The notes beneath the pieces were generated by a model, which saw nothing but the letters and a program-made list of their open reading frames with translations, was not told where the DNA came from and searched no databases. The position numbers and the translations under genes were made by a program. DNA of 8,681 nt, from positions 1 through 8,681 of the forward strand of contig PLSZ01000426.1 in assembly GCA_003164305.1 (NCBI GenBank), in the 5' to 3' direction. Of this stretch, positions 6,409 through 8,681 are shown piece by piece. Position 1 is the stretch's first letter. Each line of letters opens with the position of its first letter. Origin of the DNA: Acetobacteraceae bacterium. Lineage in GTDB: Bacteria; Pseudomonadota; Alphaproteobacteria; Acetobacterales; Acetobacteraceae.

Positions 6409-7023
6409 TTACACTGGCCGGTTCTCGTTTTCGTTCCGCACCGGACCCATCTGAGCCAAACCCTCTTCGTAGGTCAGCCACGGGTAATCGGCCTTGAAGC
6501 CAAGCGCGGCGTCGACGACCGCGTCGTGCTTGCCGGCGGTGTCGAGCTTCTTCAACGCGCCGCGCTCCAGATCGAGCAGTTCCAGCAGCTCGTTGTAAAC
6601 GCCGGCCTCGTCGATCGGCAGCACGTAGAATGTGGCCTCGCCCCAGCGCAGCCGGTACTTCTTCAGCAGGTCGATGTTGTTGCAGAACAGGAAGTACTTG
6701 CCGTCCGCCGCCAGCGCGTCGCCGAGCACCTCGGCCAAGGGCTTGGCATATTCGAACGACAGCAGATAAGCGGCGAAGAACGGAATGGTCGAAGACCCCG
6801 CGTCGGCGCTGGCCAGCACCTGATCGACCGCGAGCAACGGTGGGCGCGCCTCATCGGCGATCTTCGGCGCGAATATCAGCGCGAGTTCGCCGCGGAAACC
6901 GAACCGGCCCGGATGATGCGTCGGCGCCTTCAGCACCGGGTTCTGCAACCGGCCCTCCGCCTCCAGCCGGGCGAAGCCGGTATCGTCAATCGGGCTCTTC
7001 GTCATGGTTTCAACGCTTGTCAT
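6409..7023 (-). CDS. 204-aa protein of unknown function, third gene of the nifH-divergent operon
   Basis: A soluble 204-residue protein I do not recognise. No signal peptide or hydrophobic span long enough for a membrane helix. Notable blocks are PTHHPGRFGFRGELALIFAP (about 34-53), an aromatic-rich centre FFAAYLLSFEYAKPLAEVLG, then FLFCNNIDLLKKYRLRWGEA, FYVLPIDEAGVYNELLELLDLE, and a C-terminal DYPWLTYEEGLAQMG. There is a single cysteine. The start at 7023 overlaps the end of the globin gene by 14 bp and has GGAGA at 7030-7034 as ribosome site, so it is coupled to the globin. A second ATG six codons in is possible. Context suggests induction under nitrogen-fixing conditions; the biochemical role is open. 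Confidence 0.8.
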   Translation of the reverse strand: MTSVETMTKSPIDDTGFARLEAEGRLQNPVLKAPTHHPGRFGFRGELALIFAPKIADEARPPLLAVDQVLASADAGSSTIPFFAAYLLSFEYAKPLAEVLGDALAADGKYFLFCNNIDLLKKYRLRWGEATFYVLPIDEAGVYNELLELLDLERGALKKLDTAGKHDAVVDAALGFKADYPWLTYEEGLAQMGPVRNENENRPV

Positions 7024-7429
7024 GAGGGTTCTCCGGATCGTTGCGGACCCAGTCCGCGAGTTTCAGAAAGGCATCGTGTAGTGATTGGCGCAGTGCCGGG
7101 TCGGCGACGGTTTCCTCCAGCGCGCCCCGCATGCAAAGCATCCAGGCGTCGCGCTCTTCCGGACCGATACGCAGTCGTAAATGGCGCATGCGCAATCGCG
7201 GATGACCGCGTTCCGCCGAGTACAACGGCGGCCCGCCCATCCATTCGCCGAAATAGCGTTTTAATACCTCTTTCGTGGACGTCAGGTCGGCCTGGTGCAT
7301 CTCCCTGATGCCGCGGGCCGCCGGCAGCGTATCCATCCATTGGTAGAACGCATCGACAAGCCGGTCGATGACGGGCTGGCCGCCGATCCGCGTGAAGTTC
7401 GTCAACGGCGTTGGAGAGGCGTCGTTCAT
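7010..7429 (-). CDS. group II truncated haemoglobin (trHbO-like)
   Basis: A 139-residue group II truncated globin. Visible are the B-helix VIDRLVDAFYQWMDTLP with Tyr29 at the B10 position, RYFGEWMGGPPLYSAERGHP in the C-E region, LRMRHLRLRIG with the proximal haem ligand His83, and the RDAW with Trp96 at G8, followed by a G/H-helix end. The usual P-F after the proximal His (RHLPF) is replaced by R-L. Such globins bind O2 very tightly and can detoxify NO or reactive oxygen. Here, co-transcription with a nifH-divergent operon suggests O2 or NO handling during nitrogen fixation. The ATG at 7429 forms an ATGA overlap with the receiver-gene stop; the longer open frame upstream is a shadow of that gene. 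Confidence 0.92.
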   Translation of the reverse strand: MNDASPTPLTNFTRIGGQPVIDRLVDAFYQWMDTLPAARGIREMHQADLTSTKEVLKRYFGEWMGGPPLYSAERGHPRLRMRHLRLRIGPEERDAWMLCMRGALEETVADPALRQSLHDAFLKLADWVRNDPENPHDKR

Positions 7430-7845
7430 CCGCCGCTCGATGGCACGAGTTGCAATTGGATCAGCGACGGCACCGCTCTTCCCAACTGGATATCGACCTT
7501 TTGCCGGACCGACTCCACGGTGAACGGCCGCGCCAACACGCCATGCGCGCCAGGGCGCGTCGCCGTTTCCCGATCGGTGCCGGCGATGATCAGGATCCTT
7601 GTCCCCGGCCACTGCTCGCGGACGGTTTCAAGCAGCCCAGGCTCCCAGGATTGGACAATGGAGATGCCGAGCAGGAGGAGGTCGGGCTGACCCTTCGCGA
7701 AGGCGTCGTTCAGCGTCGGAAGATCGTGGGTTTCGTTCTCGTCCTGCAGCATGAACTGCAAGATGGCGCGCGTGATATCGTCATCATCGACGACGAAGAT
7801 GCGCTTGCTTTCCACCGCGCGCGAGGTTTCGACACCGATTTGCAT
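7426..7845 (-). CDS. stand-alone receiver-domain protein without phosphoacceptor Asp
   Basis: A 139-residue single receiver (CheY-like) domain with no output domain. The acidic pocket is present in KRIFVVDDDDITRAILQFML (Asp20-23). The strand that should carry the phosphorylated Asp reads PDLLLLGISI, with Gly60 in that place (codon GGC). The conserved Thr/Ser region is ILIIAGTD (Thr90) and the invariant Lys of the K-P-F motif is Arg in ARPFT (Arg106). Phosphotransfer is therefore not expected and this is a pseudo-receiver. The start at 7845 has AAGGAG at 7852-7857, six bases upstream, and lies about 20 bases after the predicted sigma-54 start point. First gene of an overlapping operon with the globin. 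Confidence 0.88.
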   Translation of the reverse strand: MQIGVETSRAVESKRIFVVDDDDITRAILQFMLQDENETHDLPTLNDAFAKGQPDLLLLGISIVQSWEPGLLETVREQWPGTRILIIAGTDRETATRPGAHGVLARPFTVESVRQKVDIQLGRAVPSLIQLQLVPSSGG

Positions 7846-7877
7846 GGCCCGCTCCTTTTAAAGCCGGAACTGCCCAC

Positions 7878-7892
7878 GCAACTTTCGTACCA
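7878..7892 (-). promoter_or_regulatory. sigma-54 (-24/-12) promoter of the receiver/globin operon
   Basis: On the minus strand the sequence is TGGTAC-GAAAG-TTGC, a full match to the TGGYAC-N5-TTGC core with GG and GC ten bases apart. Predicted start near 7866, giving a leader of about 20 bases that contains the AAGGAG ribosome site. The nearer NifA-type site is centred about 96 bases upstream of this start. Confidence 0.85.
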
Positions 7893-7954
7893 TCGAAAAG
7901 CCGCGGGAACCCTATCGTCGAAACGCGACATTGATGGGGCGGAACGGGATCGCG

Positions 7955-7970
7955 TGTTCCGTTCCGCACA
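7955..7970. promoter_or_regulatory. NifA-type upstream activator site 1 (TGT-N10-ACA)
   Basis: TGTTCCGTTCCGCACA, a perfect TGT-N10-ACA. Its centre is about 96 bp from the predicted minus-strand start and about 131 bp from the predicted nifH start, both within the range used by NifA. It is 29 bp from the second site, close to but not exactly three helical turns. Confidence 0.85.
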
Positions 7971-7983
7971 TGCCAATCCGCCG

Positions 7984-7999
7984 TGTTGGGTTCCGAACA
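7984..7999. promoter_or_regulatory. NifA-type upstream activator site 2 (TGT-N10-ACA)
   Basis: TGTTGGGTTCCGAACA, a perfect TGT-N10-ACA, also partly palindromic (TTCCGAA core). Centre about 102 bp upstream of the predicted nifH start and about 125 bp from the minus-strand start. With site 1 it could serve both promoters. Confidence 0.87.
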
Positions 8000-8067
8000 A
8001 CTACGCCCGACGCGCGAAATCACCGAAAAACCGAGTGAAACAGCCAGACTTCGTGTTCCAAGGATGT

Positions 8068-8083
8068 TGGCACGGCGATTGCT
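8068..8083 (+). promoter_or_regulatory. sigma-54 (-24/-12) promoter of nifH
   Basis: TGGCAC-GGCGA-TTGCT, an exact consensus with GG and GC ten bases apart. The predicted start is near 8094, about 122 bases before the nifH ATG. The start falls in a 12-bp palindrome ATCGCCGGCGAT (8092-8103). Confidence 0.95.
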
Positions 8084-8170
8084 GTTCTCTCATCGCCGGC
8101 GATCGGTCGCCAACGTTTGTGGCCGAGAAGGACGGGGAGGCGCTCGCAGTCTCGTGTGGCGCTCGGTTGA

Positions 8171-8681
<511 letters not shown>

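Noticed and set aside
6403..7308. 301-codon open frame on the plus strand
   Set aside because: It is antisense to the 204-aa gene and the globin gene; the globin motifs and overlapping starts show the minus strand is the coding one.

Overview
The window is part of a nitrogen-fixation (nif) gene region from a GC-rich diazotroph, very probably a proteobacterium. The evidence is a group-I-type NifH, a NifB with a fused NifX-like tail, FdxN, NifZ, NifT, and a nifH promoter with a textbook sigma-54 -24/-12 element and NifA-type upstream sites (TGT-N10-ACA). The gene set (LRV iron-sulfur protein, two NifZ, DegT-like protein, SIR2-like protein) resembles alphaproteobacterial and methylotroph nif islands as I remember them, but I cannot fix the genus from sequence alone.

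Region 1 (1-6305, + strand) is a tight run of 13 genes that begins inside nifB. In order they are: nifB (3' part), fdxN-type 2[4Fe-4S] ferredoxin, a HesB/IscA-like carrier, a TPR-like protein, an LRV iron-sulfur repeat protein, nifZ, a second short nifZ, nifT, an 85-aa orphan, a DegT/DnrJ-like protein, a [2Fe-2S] ferredoxin, a 70-aa orphan and a SIR2-like protein. Several junctions are ATGA overlaps, and no internal sigma-54 promoter was seen, so it probably reads as one operon from a promoter upstream of nifB. The recognisable genes serve FeMo-co precursor synthesis, electron transfer and nitrogenase maturation.

Region 2 (6306-6408) is a short convergent gap with a 16-bp perfect hairpin, likely a terminator.

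Region 3 (6409-7845, - strand) is a three-gene overlapping operon: a receiver-domain protein without its phosphoacceptor Asp, a group II truncated haemoglobin, and an unrecognised 204-aa protein.

Region 4 (7846-8215) is the divergent control region between that operon and nifH. It holds two perfect NifA-type sites flanked by two outward-facing sigma-54 promoters, so the globin operon appears to be co-induced with nitrogenase. nifH then starts at 8216 and runs off the right edge.

The most unusual features are the NifA/sigma-54-linked pseudo-receiver/globin/unknown divergon and a recurring theme of proteins with lost catalytic or ligand residues: the receiver (Asp to Gly), the DegT-like protein (PLP lysine to Gly), the SIR2-like protein (catalytic Asn and His absent), and the IscA-like protein (third Cys to Val).
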